A stretch of DNA of 64,000 bases, taken from positions 1 to 64,000 of the forward strand of contig PXDB01000102.1 of assembly GCA_003565155.1 (NCBI GenBank), given 5' to 3'. The position numbers and the translations under genes were made by a program. The DNA is from Nitriliruptoraceae bacterium (GTDB lineage: Bacteria; Actinomycetota; Nitriliruptoria; Nitriliruptorales; Nitriliruptoraceae). Of the stretch, positions 44,420 to 53,400 are shown piece by piece. The notes below the pieces were generated by a model. It did not search any database. It was given only the letters and a program-made list of their open reading frames with translations, and was not told the origin of the DNA. Each line of letters starts with the position of its first letter. Positions within the stretch are counted from its first letter, which is position 1.

Positions 44420-45427
44420 ATGAACGAACCTGCGGCAACACCGACACCGATCGGACCCGCGACCGACCCGCGCCAGCCGCCGGCACCCCGCATCCACTCC
44501 CACGCCGCCTTCGACGCCGTGGAGCTCGCCGGCCGGGCCCGCGGCGCCGGGGAGGTGATCAGCGTCGTGATCCCGGCCCGCGACGAGGAGGACACCGTCG
44601 GCACGGTGGTGGCCACGGTCCACGACCACCTCGTCCGCCGGGTCGGCCTCGTCCACGAGGTCCTGGTCGTCGACGCCGACTCGGGGGATGCGACCGGCGC
44701 CGTCGCCGCTGCCGCGGGCGCACGGGTGGTCCGACAGTCGGAGGTGCTGCCCCACCTCGGGAGCGCCGCCGGCAAGGGCGAGGCGATGTGGAAGGGGCTG
44801 GCCGCGGCAACCGGGTCCCTGCTCGTGTACCTCGATGCCGATGTCGTCGACATCGGTCCGCACTTCGTCACCGGGCTGCTCGGACCGCTGTTGCACGACG
44901 ACGGCGTGCGGTTCACCAAGGCCGCCTACGACCGGCCCTTCGTGGACACCGCCGGGGCACGCCACGGGAGCGGCGGCCGCGTGACCGAGCTGCTCGCCCG
45001 CCCGGTGCTGGCCGCGTGGTTCCCGGAGCTCAGCGGTGTCGTGCAGCCCCTGGCCGGTGAGATCGCCGCGCGACGCGACCTGTTGGCGTCGCTGCCCTTC
45101 GTTCGCGGGTACGGGGTCGAGCTCGCCATGCTGATCGACATCGCCCGGCGTCACGGCGTCGAAGCGATCGCCCAGGTGGACCTCGGGGTCCGCACCCACG
45201 ATCATCAGGACCTCGCGGCCCTGGGGCGGATGGCTGCCGAGCTGTTCCAGGTCGCCTGCTGGCGGCGCGCGGACCGCGGCAGCGGCGGCCGGTCGGACCG
45301 CGCACGGCCGGCACCACCGTCCACGCTGCTGCAGCCGCAGCGCGACCCTGCTGGCGCCCTCCTGCTGCGCCACCACACCGTGGAGGTCACCCAACGACCA
45401 CCGCTCGCGGAGGTGGCCCCGCCTTGA
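44420..45427 (+). CDS. gpgS: glucosyl-3-phosphoglycerate synthase
   Basis: 335-aa GT81-family glycosyltransferase. It moves glucose from a nucleotide sugar to 3-phosphoglycerate, the first step to glucosylglycerate (a compatible solute) or, in mycobacteria, methylglucose lipopolysaccharide. Motifs: VISVVIPARDEEDTVGTVV, LVVDADSGDAT, AAGKGEAMWKG, YLDADVVDIGPHFV (metal site) and FVRGYGVELAMLIDIA. Start ATG after a G-run. The C-terminus is extended by about 25 residues. The phosphatase GpgP is not adjacent. Confidence 0.9.
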   Translation: MNEPAATPTPIGPATDPRQPPAPRIHSHAAFDAVELAGRARGAGEVISVVIPARDEEDTVGTVVATVHDHLVRRVGLVHEVLVVDADSGDATGAVAAAAGARVVRQSEVLPHLGSAAGKGEAMWKGLAAATGSLLVYLDADVVDIGPHFVTGLLGPLLHDDGVRFTKAAYDRPFVDTAGARHGSGGRVTELLARPVLAAWFPELSGVVQPLAGEIAARRDLLASLPFVRGYGVELAMLIDIARRHGVEAIAQVDLGVRTHDHQDLAALGRMAAELFQVACWRRADRGSGGRSDRARPAPPSTLLQPQRDPAGALLLRHHTVEVTQRPPLAEVAPP

Positions 45428-45632
45428 CGCGGGGACGATGGCGCGGGGGTGGAGACGTCCGCGCTCCTGCGGCGTTGCCGGTGGCAACCCGTGATTCTCC
45501 CTCGTCGCGGCCAACCGGCTACGTTGTGCGAAGGGTGCCCTCCTGGGTAGGAGCAGCCCGGCCCGCCGCGCGGTCCCGCCGTAGGGACCGAGGGGGACGC
45601 TGTGGAGGTGGGTCGACAGGAAGGAAGCCGAG

Positions 45633-46076
45633 GTGGCCAGCGAACGCGCCAAGGTGCTCGTCGTCGACGACGAACCGGACGTCCTGCTGTTGTGCAGGGT
45701 CAACCTGGAGTTCGAGGGCTACGAGGTCATCGAGGCCACCGACGGCGAGCAGGCCATGGAGCAGGTCCGCGACGAGTCCCCGGACGTGGTACTGCTCGAC
45801 GTCATGATGCCGAAGATGGACGGCTGGCAGGTGCTCGGTGCCATCAAGAGCGATGCGGACCTCAAGGACATCCCGGTGGTCATGCTGACCGCCAAGGTCC
45901 AGGATCAGGACCAGATCCGCGGCTGGTCACAGGGCGCTGCCGACTACATCACCAAGCCCTTCTCGCCGCTCGCCCTCTCGCAGGTGCTCCAGGACGTGCT
46001 CTCCACGGACCCGGAGGAGGAGGAACGTCGTCGCCGGATGATCCTGGAGAAGCTCCAGCTCCTCCACGACAACTAG
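45633..46076 (+). CDS. orphan response regulator receiver (CheY-like)
   Basis: 147-aa single-domain receiver. Phosphorylation site Asp in VVLLDVMMPKMDGW, acidic pair in VVDDEPD, switch Thr in VMLTAK, Lys in ITKPFSP. The 25-residue C-terminal tail (EEEERRRRMILEKLQLLHDN) forms a charged helix rather than an output domain. GTG start behind GAAGGAAG. No histidine kinase is nearby. The 205 bp upstream contain TACGTT (45520-45525), a possible -10, with no clear -35. Confidence 0.9.
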   Translation: MASERAKVLVVDDEPDVLLLCRVNLEFEGYEVIEATDGEQAMEQVRDESPDVVLLDVMMPKMDGWQVLGAIKSDADLKDIPVVMLTAKVQDQDQIRGWSQGAADYITKPFSPLALSQVLQDVLSTDPEEEERRRRMILEKLQLLHDN

Positions 46077-46158
46077 ACCCTCCGCCTCCCGATGACCGCA
46101 CTGCAACGGCGGTGCGAGGGCGGTGCGAGGACACCGGCTGACCCACGTGCTGCCGCGC

Positions 46159-46878
46159 TCATCCGCGGTCGGCGCCGACCACGACGTGGACCATCACCGA
46201 GGTGGAGAGGCTGCCCGGCTGCTGGCGGATCTCGGCGGCGCCGATCTCGCGGGCGATCTGCTGGCCCGCGGCCTCGTTGCCGGCCGTCCACAGCACCGCG
46301 GTGACGTCGTAGCGCAGCGCCGGGTTCTGCGCGACGATGCGGTAGCCCGCGTCCGAGAGCTCCGCAGCGACGGCGTCCGCGGCGGCGCCCCCATCCTGCT
46401 GGAAGCCGTCGAGCACCTGGACGCTGATGGAACCGGGGTCGATGCGGTCGGGCTCGTCGGCGTCCGGATCCGGGTCCTCCTCGGTGTCGTCCTCCTCGGT
46501 GGCTTCGGCCTCCTCCGCGGCGTCCCCGGACGGCTCGTCTGGAGCACCCTCGTCCGCGTCGGCGTCGTCCTCAGGGGCCGACGCGTCCTCGTCGGTCCCC
46601 GCATCGGGCTCGGGTTCCTCCGGCTCGTCAGGGTCCGGCGTGACGGGCGGCGGGTCCGGGTCCGGCTCGGCCTCCTCCGGCTCCTCGGGTGCGTCAGCGA
46701 CCACCGGCGCGTCGTCGCTGCCGAGCGCGCCCAAGCCGACGAACAGCGCCGCGGACGCTGCGACCACTAGGGCCGCGACGCCGAGGACCCGGGCGACCAG
46801 GAGCCCTACACCCGGTTCGCCGCCCGGCTCGACCTCTCCCGCGCCCAAGACCGGATCACCGTGTGCCGACGCCGACAC
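46159..46878 (-). CDS. LytR_C-domain membrane protein, VirR-like
   Basis: 239-aa envelope protein. One membrane helix (LLVARVLGVAALVVAASAALFVGLGALG, about 27-54), an acidic Pro/Asp/Glu spacer of about 95 residues, then a LytR_C domain (about 150-235: ISVQVLDGFQQDGGAAADAVAAELSDAGYRIV, VLWTAGNEAAGQQIA). Layout and its DUF3263 neighbour match Rv0431 (VirR) and Rv0430 of Mycobacterium tuberculosis; VirR influences cell-wall integrity and vesicle release. GTG start lies inside the end of the DUF3263 gene. Confidence 0.82.
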   Translation of the reverse strand: MSASAHGDPVLGAGEVEPGGEPGVGLLVARVLGVAALVVAASAALFVGLGALGSDDAPVVADAPEEPEEAEPDPDPPPVTPDPDEPEEPEPDAGTDEDASAPEDDADADEGAPDEPSGDAAEEAEATEEDDTEEDPDPDADEPDRIDPGSISVQVLDGFQQDGGAAADAVAAELSDAGYRIVAQNPALRYDVTAVLWTAGNEAAGQQIAREIGAAEIRQQPGSLSTSVMVHVVVGADRG

Positions 46879-47137
46879 GGCGGGCTGCCCGCTGGCGCTG
46901 ACGCTGGGACCGCAGCCGCCGCAACCGCTTCACCAGCATCGGATCGTGGGCGAGGGCGGCCTCGTCGTCGATGATGCGGTTGAGCAGCTGGTAGTAGCGG
47001 GTGGGCGAGAGACCGAACGCCTCACGTACCGCCTGCTCCTTGTTGCCGGCGTGCTTCCACCACTCCCGTTCGAAGGTGAGGATCTCCGCGTCACGCGTCG
47101 AGATCGTGTCCGTGCTGGGTGAGGTGGTTGCCGACAT
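46856..47137 (-). CDS. DUF3263 protein
   Basis: 93-aa DUF3263 protein. Core: ILTFEREWWKHAGNKEQAVREAFGLSPTRYYQLLNRIIDDEAALAHDPMLVKRLRRLRSQRQR, a helical, DNA-binding-like arrangement (helix-turn-helix about 25-60, basic tail). Start ATG with AGGAGG six bases upstream. Overlaps the VirR-like gene by 23 bp, so the two are co-translated. Function unknown; may regulate its partner. Confidence 0.9.
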   Translation of the reverse strand: MSATTSPSTDTISTRDAEILTFEREWWKHAGNKEQAVREAFGLSPTRYYQLLNRIIDDEAALAHDPMLVKRLRRLRSQRQRQRAARRVGVGTR

Positions 47138-47250
47138 CACTGCCCTCCTGCTCGGCGGTGATGTTCGCAGACGAACCACACCGGTGCAACTACACGGACG
47201 TGACCGCACGCCGGGCATCCGCGGACCCTGCCCCGTAGCATCGGGTCCGC

Positions 47251-47324
47251 GCCGAGGTAGCTCAGTCCGGCAGAGCATCCGCCTTGTAAGCGGCAGGTCA
47301 GGGGTTCGAATCCCCTCCTCGGCT
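47251..47324 (+). tRNA. tRNA-Thr (anticodon TGT)
   Basis: Full cloverleaf: acceptor GCCGAGG/CCTCGGC, D-arm GCTC...GAGC, anticodon loop CTTGTAA with T33 and anticodon TGT, and T-arm AGGGG-TTCGAAT-CCCCT. The anticodon stem has one mismatch at its outer pair. CCA is not encoded. Anticodon TGT reads ACA/ACG-type threonine codons. Confidence 0.93.
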
Positions 47325-47433
47325 CCGGCGCGAGCGGACCGCCAGGCACCACACCAGCGCAGGCGGCGGTCCCGAAGGCCGAGCATCCCTGCGCGCGCAC
47401 CGAGTCCCTGACCCACACAGGAGTGGCACGACG

Positions 47434-48000
47434 ATGGCGACCAGCTCACAGCAGACACCGATCGGTACCGCCCTGCCCGAGGCGACCCTGACCGATCACG
47501 ACGGCGCGGTCCGGTCCGTGCAGGATCTCGCCGCCGACGGTCCGGTGCTCTTCGCCTTCCTGGCCAACCACTGCCCCTACGTGCAGCACATCGAGGCGGT
47601 CTTCGGGCAGGTGACCGCGGACCTTGCGGCCCAGGGCCTGACCGTCATCGGGGTCTCCAGCAACGACGGCACGACCCACCCCCAGGACGGTGTCGAGGGC
47701 ATGACCGAGCAGGCACAGCGCGCCGGCTTCACCTTCCCCTACCTGCGGGACGAGGACCAGACCTTCGCCCGCGCCGTCGGCGCCGCATGCACACCCGACC
47801 TGTTCCTGTTCGACCGTGACCAGCGCCTCGCGTACCGCGGCGCCTTCGACGGCGCGACCCCCGGCAACGACGTCGCGGTGACCGGAGATGAGCTGCGGGC
47901 TGCCGCCGAGGCCGTGCTCGCAGGCGAGCCGGCGCCCGCCGAGCAGCGCCCGGCGATGGGGTGCTCCATCAAGTGGTCCCCGGGGAACGCCCCTGGTTGA
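47434..48000 (+). CDS. thioredoxin-fold protein (AhpC/TSA-like)
   Basis: 188-aa cytoplasmic thioredoxin-fold protein: PIGTALPEATLTDHDGAVRSVQDLAADGPVLFAFLANHCPYVQHIEAVF has a single Cys where peroxiredoxins keep their peroxidatic Cys. VIGVSSND, YLRDEDQTFARAVGAACTPDLFLFDRDQRLAYRG and the late MGCSIKW follow. This arrangement (NHCPYV, GAACTPD, GCSIKW) is a widespread thioredoxin family of unclear substrate, probably thiol-dependent peroxidase. Start ATG after CACAGGAG. Overlaps the convergent PPTase gene by 32 bp at the 3' end. Confidence 0.9.
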   Translation: MATSSQQTPIGTALPEATLTDHDGAVRSVQDLAADGPVLFAFLANHCPYVQHIEAVFGQVTADLAAQGLTVIGVSSNDGTTHPQDGVEGMTEQAQRAGFTFPYLRDEDQTFARAVGAACTPDLFLFDRDQRLAYRGAFDGATPGNDVAVTGDELRAAAEAVLAGEPAPAEQRPAMGCSIKWSPGNAPG

Positions 48001-48829
48001 GGGGCGACGCGAGCCACCGGTGGCTCGGCGCCGCACCGAAGAGCGCATCCGGCTGCTCCAGGCTGACCGGTGGCGGCGCGGGACGGTTCGCTGCGACGGT
48101 GAGCAGGAACGCGCCGGAGCGTCGCCACCACCCGTGGAAGGTCCCTCCCTCCACGGGGTGGACGCGTAGCGGGTACCAGCCTTCACGCGGCGCTGCGTCC
48201 TCGACGACCACCTCGACGCTGCGGGTATCGCGGCGTAACCCGGTCTGCAGGACCTTCAGCGCGCTCTCCTTCGCGCTCCACAGCAGGTTGGCCGTCACCT
48301 CCACGGGCCAGGGCGCCTGCGCCACCCACCGCTGCTCCGGTGCGGTGAGGTAGTCCCGGACGAACCCGGACGAGCGGGGTTCCACCAGCTCGAGGTCGCA
48401 GCCCACCTCGAGCCCGTCCGCGTCCCCGGGCTGGTCGGGGCGAGGAGCGCTGCCCCCGAGCCCGGTGCCGGTGCCGTGACCGGTGCCGGTGCCGTGACCG
48501 TTGCCGGTACCCACCACGGTGACCGCCCAGTCGGCACGGTCGGTCGAGGACATCGCCACCCCGGCCGGCGCTCCATCGACCAGCGCCAGCGGAGCGCCGG
48601 TCGGACGACGTGTCACCTCGATGCGGGCGAGTTCGTCCGCCACGTCGGCGTGCACCCCGACCACACGGGCAAGGGCCGACTTGGCGGTGAAGCGGGAGAC
48701 CAGGAACTCGCTCGATCGCTTGCCGTAGCGCATCGCGGCCAGACGCTCGGCTTCCCGCGGCGACAGCCATGCGGGATCCTCGGGGACCTGCTCGAGGCCC
48801 CGGGCCAGCCAGACGATCCGTACCGTCAC
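47969..48829 (-). CDS. 4'-phosphopantetheinyl transferase superfamily protein
   Basis: 286-aa Sfp-type enzyme that moves phosphopantetheine from CoA to carrier proteins. Motifs: GCDLELVEPRS (metal-binding Asp/Glu) and WSAKESALKVL (W-x3-KESxxK). The N-terminal half has YGKRSSEFLVSRFTAKSALARV, a typical Sfp region. A Gly-Thr/His-rich loop (TGNGHGTGTGHGTGTG) is encoded by 18-bp tandem repeats (48463-48498) between the two halves. GTG start six bases after the peptidase stop, so the genes form an operon. No PKS/NRPS is in the window. Confidence 0.9.
   Translation of the reverse strand: MTVRIVWLARGLEQVPEDPAWLSPREAERLAAMRYGKRSSEFLVSRFTAKSALARVVGVHADVADELARIEVTRRPTGAPLALVDGAPAGVAMSSTDRADWAVTVVGTGNGHGTGTGHGTGTGLGGSAPRPDQPGDADGLEVGCDLELVEPRSSGFVRDYLTAPEQRWVAQAPWPVEVTANLLWSAKESALKVLQTGLRRDTRSVEVVVEDAAPREGWYPLRVHPVEGGTFHGWWRRSGAFLLTVAANRPAPPPVSLEQPDALFGAAPSHRWLASPLNQGRSPGTT
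48463..48498. repeat. 18-bp tandem repeat inside the PPTase gene
   Basis: Two exact 18-bp units (CGGTGCCGGTGCCGTGAC) plus a decayed third unit to 48516, coding alternating Gly, Thr and His on the minus strand. In-frame expansion or contraction would vary the inter-domain loop. Confidence 0.9.
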
Positions 48830-48835
48830 CCGCGC

Positions 48836-50956
48836 TCAGCCCTCCTTCGCGTGGTCGCCCGACGAGAGGTAGCGACCGTGCCACTCCAGCACGGCCTCGA
48901 AGCGTTCCACACGGTGCTTCGGCGCGCCGGAGCGCGTCAGCTCGTGGGACTCGTCAGGGAAGCGCAGCATCTCCGTGGGTGTACCGACGCGCTTGAGGGC
49001 CATGAACAGCTGCTCGCCCTGCTCCGGTGGGCAGCGCCAGTCGTGCTCGCTGTGCAGCACCAGGGTGGGGGTGGTGATGCGGTGCGCGGTGCGGGCCGGG
49101 CTGGCGGCGTGGTGCAGCCCGGCACCCTCGAGCAGTGAAGCCCCGAGGAACATCCGGTCGAAGTAGGGGCCGATGTCGGAGGTCCCGGCGAAGGACTCCC
49201 ACTGGAGCAGGCCCCGCTCGACGATCGCCGAGGCGTACCGGTCGCTGCGCGCCAGCAGCCGGGCGGTGGCGTACCCGCCGTAGGACCCGCCCATGACCCC
49301 CACGCGGGTGGGGTCGGCCTGCGGGAAACGCCGCAGGGTGGCCTCGACCACCGCCTCGAGGTCGAGGGTGTCGACGCTGTCCTGCTCGCCCCACGCGCCG
49401 ACCACGGCACGCGCCCACGCCGTACCGCGACCGGAGGAGCCCCGGGGGTTGGTGCCGACGACGAGGTAGCCGGCACCGGCCTCGACCTGGAACTCATCGA
49501 AGAAGTACTCGCCGTACTGGGACGTGGGCCCACCGTGGATGTTGTACAGCACGGGGACGCTGCCCGGCTCGGCGTCGTCGAAGCCGGGGGGCAGCACGGC
49601 CCACACGTCCAGTTCGACGCCGTCACCCTCGCACGTGAAACGCTGGGTCGGCCGGAGGTCGACCTTGGTCCGGAAGCCCGGGGCCAGGTCGGTCAGGCAC
49701 CGCTGCTCGCCGGCCTCGAGGCGATAGAGCTCACCGGGGGTGGCCGGGTCGGTGGCGGTGAACACCACCACCTCGCCGTCGCTGCTGACGCTGTAGCCGG
49801 TGACGGCGCGGGGACCGGCCACCACCTCGGTGACCACCGGTGGTGCGCCCGCGTCGGGGTCGAACCCCCGGAGCCCGACCCGTGCGATGGCGGTGGTGCC
49901 ACGGCCCTCCAGGGTGGTGAGGAACCCGTCGTCCACGAAGCGTGGGCCGATCGTGGCACAGGCGGGGGATCCCGGTGCGACGTCCCGGTCGAGGTGGCCG
50001 GTCAACGAGACCGGTGGTGCGGGCTCGGCGGACCGGGGGTCGGTGAGCAGGTGGATGGCGGGGGTGCCGGGCCAGTCGTAGGGGTCGGGGAGTCCGGTCA
50101 CGAAGACCCGACCCTGCGCGTCGTGGTGCACGGCCTGCCACATCCCGGGGGTGGTCAGCACCCGCCGGCGCACACCCAGTGTCGGCGCCGCGGCGGTGTC
50201 CACGCGAGGGACGTCACCTGCATCCGACGGTGCGGCGTCCTCGCGACCGGCGTCGAGGGTGCCCGGCGTGGCCGCGGCGATCGCGGCATCGTCGGGCACG
50301 GTCAGGCAGAAGACCTGGGAGTGGGGCTCGGTCTCCGGCCAGTCGTCGGGGTCCGAGAGGTAGGCGATGGTCGACCCGTCGGGGTGCCAGTCCGGGGCAG
50401 CTGCGTCACGCGGACCGGTGTCGAGGGCCACCACGGGCCGTTCCCCCTCGACGTCGACGAGGTGCAGTCGGCTGGTGCGGTCGTGCACCCACCCGTCACT
50501 GTCGGTGCGGTAGGGCAGCCGGGTGATGCGCTTGGGGCGGCGGCGGCGCTCCTCGTCGGTGAGCCCGGCGACGCGTGCGTCCCACACACCGGCGACGACC
50601 ACCAGACGGTCGGAGTCCGGGGCCCACGCCAGGTCGCTGACCCCCAACGGCAGGTCGGTGCGGCGCTGGGCTTCACCGCCGTCGGCGGGCATCACGTGCA
50701 GCTGGGGTTTCTGCCCGTCCTCGGTCCCGGTGCGCAGGAACGCGAGCCACCGCCCGTCGGGCGACCAACGCGGTCGCACGTCGGAGGGGCCGTGGGTGAA
50801 CCTGCGCGTCCCCGCACCGTCATGCAGGTGGATCGTGCGCACGTAGCGGTCGTCCTCGACGTCGACCTCGGTCAGGACGTAGGCGGTGCGTCGACCGTCC
50901 GCGTGCAGCTGGGGGTCTCCGGGGACAGCGAGGTGGTCGAGATCGCTCGGCTGCAC
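48836..50956 (-). CDS. S9-family (prolyl oligopeptidase / acylaminoacyl peptidase-like) serine peptidase
   Basis: 706-aa cytoplasmic peptidase. N-terminal half is a beta-propeller of WD/TolB-like blades (SDVRPRWSPDGRWLAFLR, VSDLAWAPDSDRLVVVAGV, DWHPDGSTIAYLSDPDDW). The C-terminal hydrolase (from about 440) has NIHGGPTSQYG, nucleophile GGSYGGYATARL (Ser), acid in LHSEHDWRCPP and His in DESHELTRSG. Cleaves short or N-acylated peptides. The ATG is followed by QPSDLDHLAVPGDPQLHADG, the usual start of this group. Followed after six bases by the PPTase gene. Confidence 0.93.
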   Translation of the reverse strand: MQPSDLDHLAVPGDPQLHADGRRTAYVLTEVDVEDDRYVRTIHLHDGAGTRRFTHGPSDVRPRWSPDGRWLAFLRTGTEDGQKPQLHVMPADGGEAQRRTDLPLGVSDLAWAPDSDRLVVVAGVWDARVAGLTDEERRRRPKRITRLPYRTDSDGWVHDRTSRLHLVDVEGERPVVALDTGPRDAAAPDWHPDGSTIAYLSDPDDWPETEPHSQVFCLTVPDDAAIAAATPGTLDAGREDAAPSDAGDVPRVDTAAAPTLGVRRRVLTTPGMWQAVHHDAQGRVFVTGLPDPYDWPGTPAIHLLTDPRSAEPAPPVSLTGHLDRDVAPGSPACATIGPRFVDDGFLTTLEGRGTTAIARVGLRGFDPDAGAPPVVTEVVAGPRAVTGYSVSSDGEVVVFTATDPATPGELYRLEAGEQRCLTDLAPGFRTKVDLRPTQRFTCEGDGVELDVWAVLPPGFDDAEPGSVPVLYNIHGGPTSQYGEYFFDEFQVEAGAGYLVVGTNPRGSSGRGTAWARAVVGAWGEQDSVDTLDLEAVVEATLRRFPQADPTRVGVMGGSYGGYATARLLARSDRYASAIVERGLLQWESFAGTSDIGPYFDRMFLGASLLEGAGLHHAASPARTAHRITTPTLVLHSEHDWRCPPEQGEQLFMALKRVGTPTEMLRFPDESHELTRSGAPKHRVERFEAVLEWHGRYLSSGDHAKEG

Positions 50957-51012
50957 GGGCAGGCTCCACGGGGTCGCAGGTGCGCATCGGCGCGTGCGAC
51001 GCTAGCCGGCGG

Positions 51013-53400
51013 CTAGGCGGGTGAGGAACGGGCGAGCGCCGCCAGCGCCGCGGTGACCACGTGTCCGGTCGACAGCTCGAAGGTGTCGTACAGCTCGTCG
51101 ATCCGGCCCGACTCCCCGAAGGCGTCCACACCCAGCGGCACCACGGGGGCACCGGTGACCGAGCCCAACCATGCCATGGCGTGGGACGCGGCGTCGTGCA
51201 CCGTCACCAGCGGCGCGTCGGGCTGCGCAGCGCCGAGCAGCCGATCGATGTGGGCGGCCCCGGGCGCTCGGGCGTGCCGGACCCCGGCACGCAGCGCCGC
51301 GCGCCACCCGCGGTACAGCCGCGACAGTGAGGTCACGTCGATGACCTCCGCCCGCACCCCCTCGTCGGCGAGCTCGGCCTGCGCGGCCACCACCTCGGGC
51401 AGCACCGCACCCGCGGCCACCAACCGCACCAGTGGCGCGGGGTCGCCCTCGCCACGCGGCGACGGTGCGGGGATCAGACGGTACGCACCGGCGAGGACGT
51501 GGCGCCGCAGCTCCGCGTCCCCGAGCCGGGCACGGGCCGCGTCGAAGGGGGCCTGGTCCACCGGCCGCGTACTGAGCCGCAGGTACAGCGCCTCGGGTTC
51601 GGCGTCGCGATCGGCCACGCGGGCCAGACCGTCGCACAGCAGCCAGTCCAGCGCCGCGGCGTAGGCGGGCTCGGCCAGGGTCAGGCCCGGCAGCTCCACA
51701 CCGATCGAGGCGGTGATGGTGGACTGGTGCGCGCCGCCCTCGGGTGCCAGGCTGATGCCGGACGGCGTGCCGACCACCACGAAGCGCGCACCCGAGTACA
51801 CGGCGTGGATCAGCGCGTCGAGCCCGCGGCACACGAAGGGGTCGTACAGGGTGCCGATGGGCAGCAGCTGCTGGCCGCTGTGCTCGTCGGCCAGGCCGAA
51901 GCCCTCCAGGGCGGAGAACAGGTTCATCTCGCTGATGCCGAGCTCCACGTGCTGGCCCGCCGCGGAGCGTTCCCACCGCAGCAGCGTGGCACCGTCGTCG
52001 ACCGCGACCGCGTCCTCCGCCGGGTCGTGCAGTGGGTCGAACACCCCGGCCTGGTTGATCCAGCCACCGAGTCCGGTGGACACGGCCACGTCGGGGGTGA
52101 GGGTGACCAGGTAGGGACGCACCGCATCGTCGCGGCCGAGGCTGACCACCAGGCGCCCGAAGGTCTCCTGGGTGCTGACCCGGGGCCGTGCCGGCAGCCC
52201 CGCCGCGTCGGGCACCACCGGGGTCGGTGCGTCCGGCCAGGCATCCCGGGTCAGCCGGTCCGCCACCTCGGCGCAGTGGCGGGCCTCTGGGGTGCCCTCG
52301 GCGAAGCGATCCCACTCGCTGGCCGGGTCGAGGCCGTTCGCGGCGCGGAGCTCCTCGATCGCCTCCGCGGGCAGCAACGCCGCGTGGTTGCGGGGATCGC
52401 CCGCCAGCCGGGTCCCCCACCCCTTGATGGTGTAGGCGAACACCACGCTGGGGCGGTCCGTGACCCCGTCCGCCTCCCGGTAGCGCTCGAGGACCTCCAG
52501 GAGGTCGTGGCCGCCGAGGTCGAGGACCACCTCCACCTCGGCGTCGTCGACCTCGTCGAGCACGCGGGCAACCGCCGGATCGGCCCGGTGCAGGAACCGC
52601 TCGCGCAGCTGCGCCGGGTCGTGGCGCAGGGCGAACAGCGACTGGTAGCGCTCGTTGGACATCGCGTCGATGTGGTCACGGAGCGCCGCACCACCGTCGC
52701 GGGCGAACAGCCTCCGGAGGCGGTGGCCGTACTTGGCCTCCGTGACGTGCCAGCCCGCGTCGGCGAAGGTGCGCTGCAGGCGGCCGGCCTGCATGCCCGG
52801 CACCACACGATCCAGGGACTGGCGGTTCAGGTCCACGACCCACAGCACGTCGCCGAGCCCGGCGGTGGCGGGATCACCGATCGCCTCCCAGATGTTGCCC
52901 TCGTCGAGTTCCGCGTCACCGAGCAGCGCGATGAACCGGCCGCGCTGCGACCGTGGACCGTGGTGCGCCTCGACGTAGCGGCGCGCCATCGCGGCGAACA
53001 GGGGAGCGGTGGCCCCGAGCCCCACCGAGCCGGTGGAGAAATCGATGCGCCCCGGGTCCTTGGTGCGGCTGGGGTAGGCCTGCAGCCCCCGGAAGCCGCG
53101 CAGGCGGGTCAGGTACTCCGCATCGAGCTCCCCGAGCAGGTAGCGGATCGCGTGGAACACCGGGGAGGCGTGCGGCTTGACCGCGACCCGGTCCTGCGCC
53201 TCGAGGTGGGCGAACCACAACGCGGTCATCAGCGTGACGATCGAGGTGGAGCTGGCCTGATGACCACCCACCTTGATCCCCCCGGCGTCCCCGCGCTCCC
53301 GGTTGGCGTGGTCGACCATCCTGAGCGCCAGCCAGTGGACGCGGCGCTGGATCGCCTCCAGCACGGTCGGGTCGGGCCCGGGGGTGTCCTCCCGGCTCAC
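51013..53400 (-). CDS. mdeB: AceE-type homodimeric 2-oxoacid dehydrogenase E1, MdeB-like
   Basis: 795-aa ThDP enzyme of the AceE class. Motifs: GGHQASSTSIVTLMTALWFAH, TGSVGLGATAPLFAAMARRY, GDAELDEGNIWEAIGDPATAGLGDVLWVVDLNRQSLD (GDG-like to N Q motif), KGWGTRLAGDPRNHAALL, GISEMNLFSALEGFG and SGISLAPEGGAHQST. Its GTG start overlaps the stop of the gamma-lyase gene by four bases (GTGA). In Pseudomonas putida, MdeB is an AceE-like E1 encoded after methionine gamma-lyase MdeA. The same order here suggests oxidation of 2-oxobutyrate from methionine. An aceE identity cannot be excluded. Confidence 0.85.
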   Translation of the reverse strand: MSREDTPGPDPTVLEAIQRRVHWLALRMVDHANRERGDAGGIKVGGHQASSTSIVTLMTALWFAHLEAQDRVAVKPHASPVFHAIRYLLGELDAEYLTRLRGFRGLQAYPSRTKDPGRIDFSTGSVGLGATAPLFAAMARRYVEAHHGPRSQRGRFIALLGDAELDEGNIWEAIGDPATAGLGDVLWVVDLNRQSLDRVVPGMQAGRLQRTFADAGWHVTEAKYGHRLRRLFARDGGAALRDHIDAMSNERYQSLFALRHDPAQLRERFLHRADPAVARVLDEVDDAEVEVVLDLGGHDLLEVLERYREADGVTDRPSVVFAYTIKGWGTRLAGDPRNHAALLPAEAIEELRAANGLDPASEWDRFAEGTPEARHCAEVADRLTRDAWPDAPTPVVPDAAGLPARPRVSTQETFGRLVVSLGRDDAVRPYLVTLTPDVAVSTGLGGWINQAGVFDPLHDPAEDAVAVDDGATLLRWERSAAGQHVELGISEMNLFSALEGFGLADEHSGQQLLPIGTLYDPFVCRGLDALIHAVYSGARFVVVGTPSGISLAPEGGAHQSTITASIGVELPGLTLAEPAYAAALDWLLCDGLARVADRDAEPEALYLRLSTRPVDQAPFDAARARLGDAELRRHVLAGAYRLIPAPSPRGEGDPAPLVRLVAAGAVLPEVVAAQAELADEGVRAEVIDVTSLSRLYRGWRAALRAGVRHARAPGAAHIDRLLGAAQPDAPLVTVHDAASHAMAWLGSVTGAPVVPLGVDAFGESGRIDELYDTFELSTGHVVTAALAALARSSPA

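Noticed and set aside
45428-45632. Riboswitch in the leader of the response-regulator gene
   Set aside because: No conserved riboswitch core could be recognised; only a generic GC-rich stretch and a lone -10-like TACGTT.
50957-51012. Stem-loop after mdeB (GTCGCA...TGCGAC)
   Set aside because: Only a 6-bp outer stem with a large, poorly paired loop; not enough to call a terminator.
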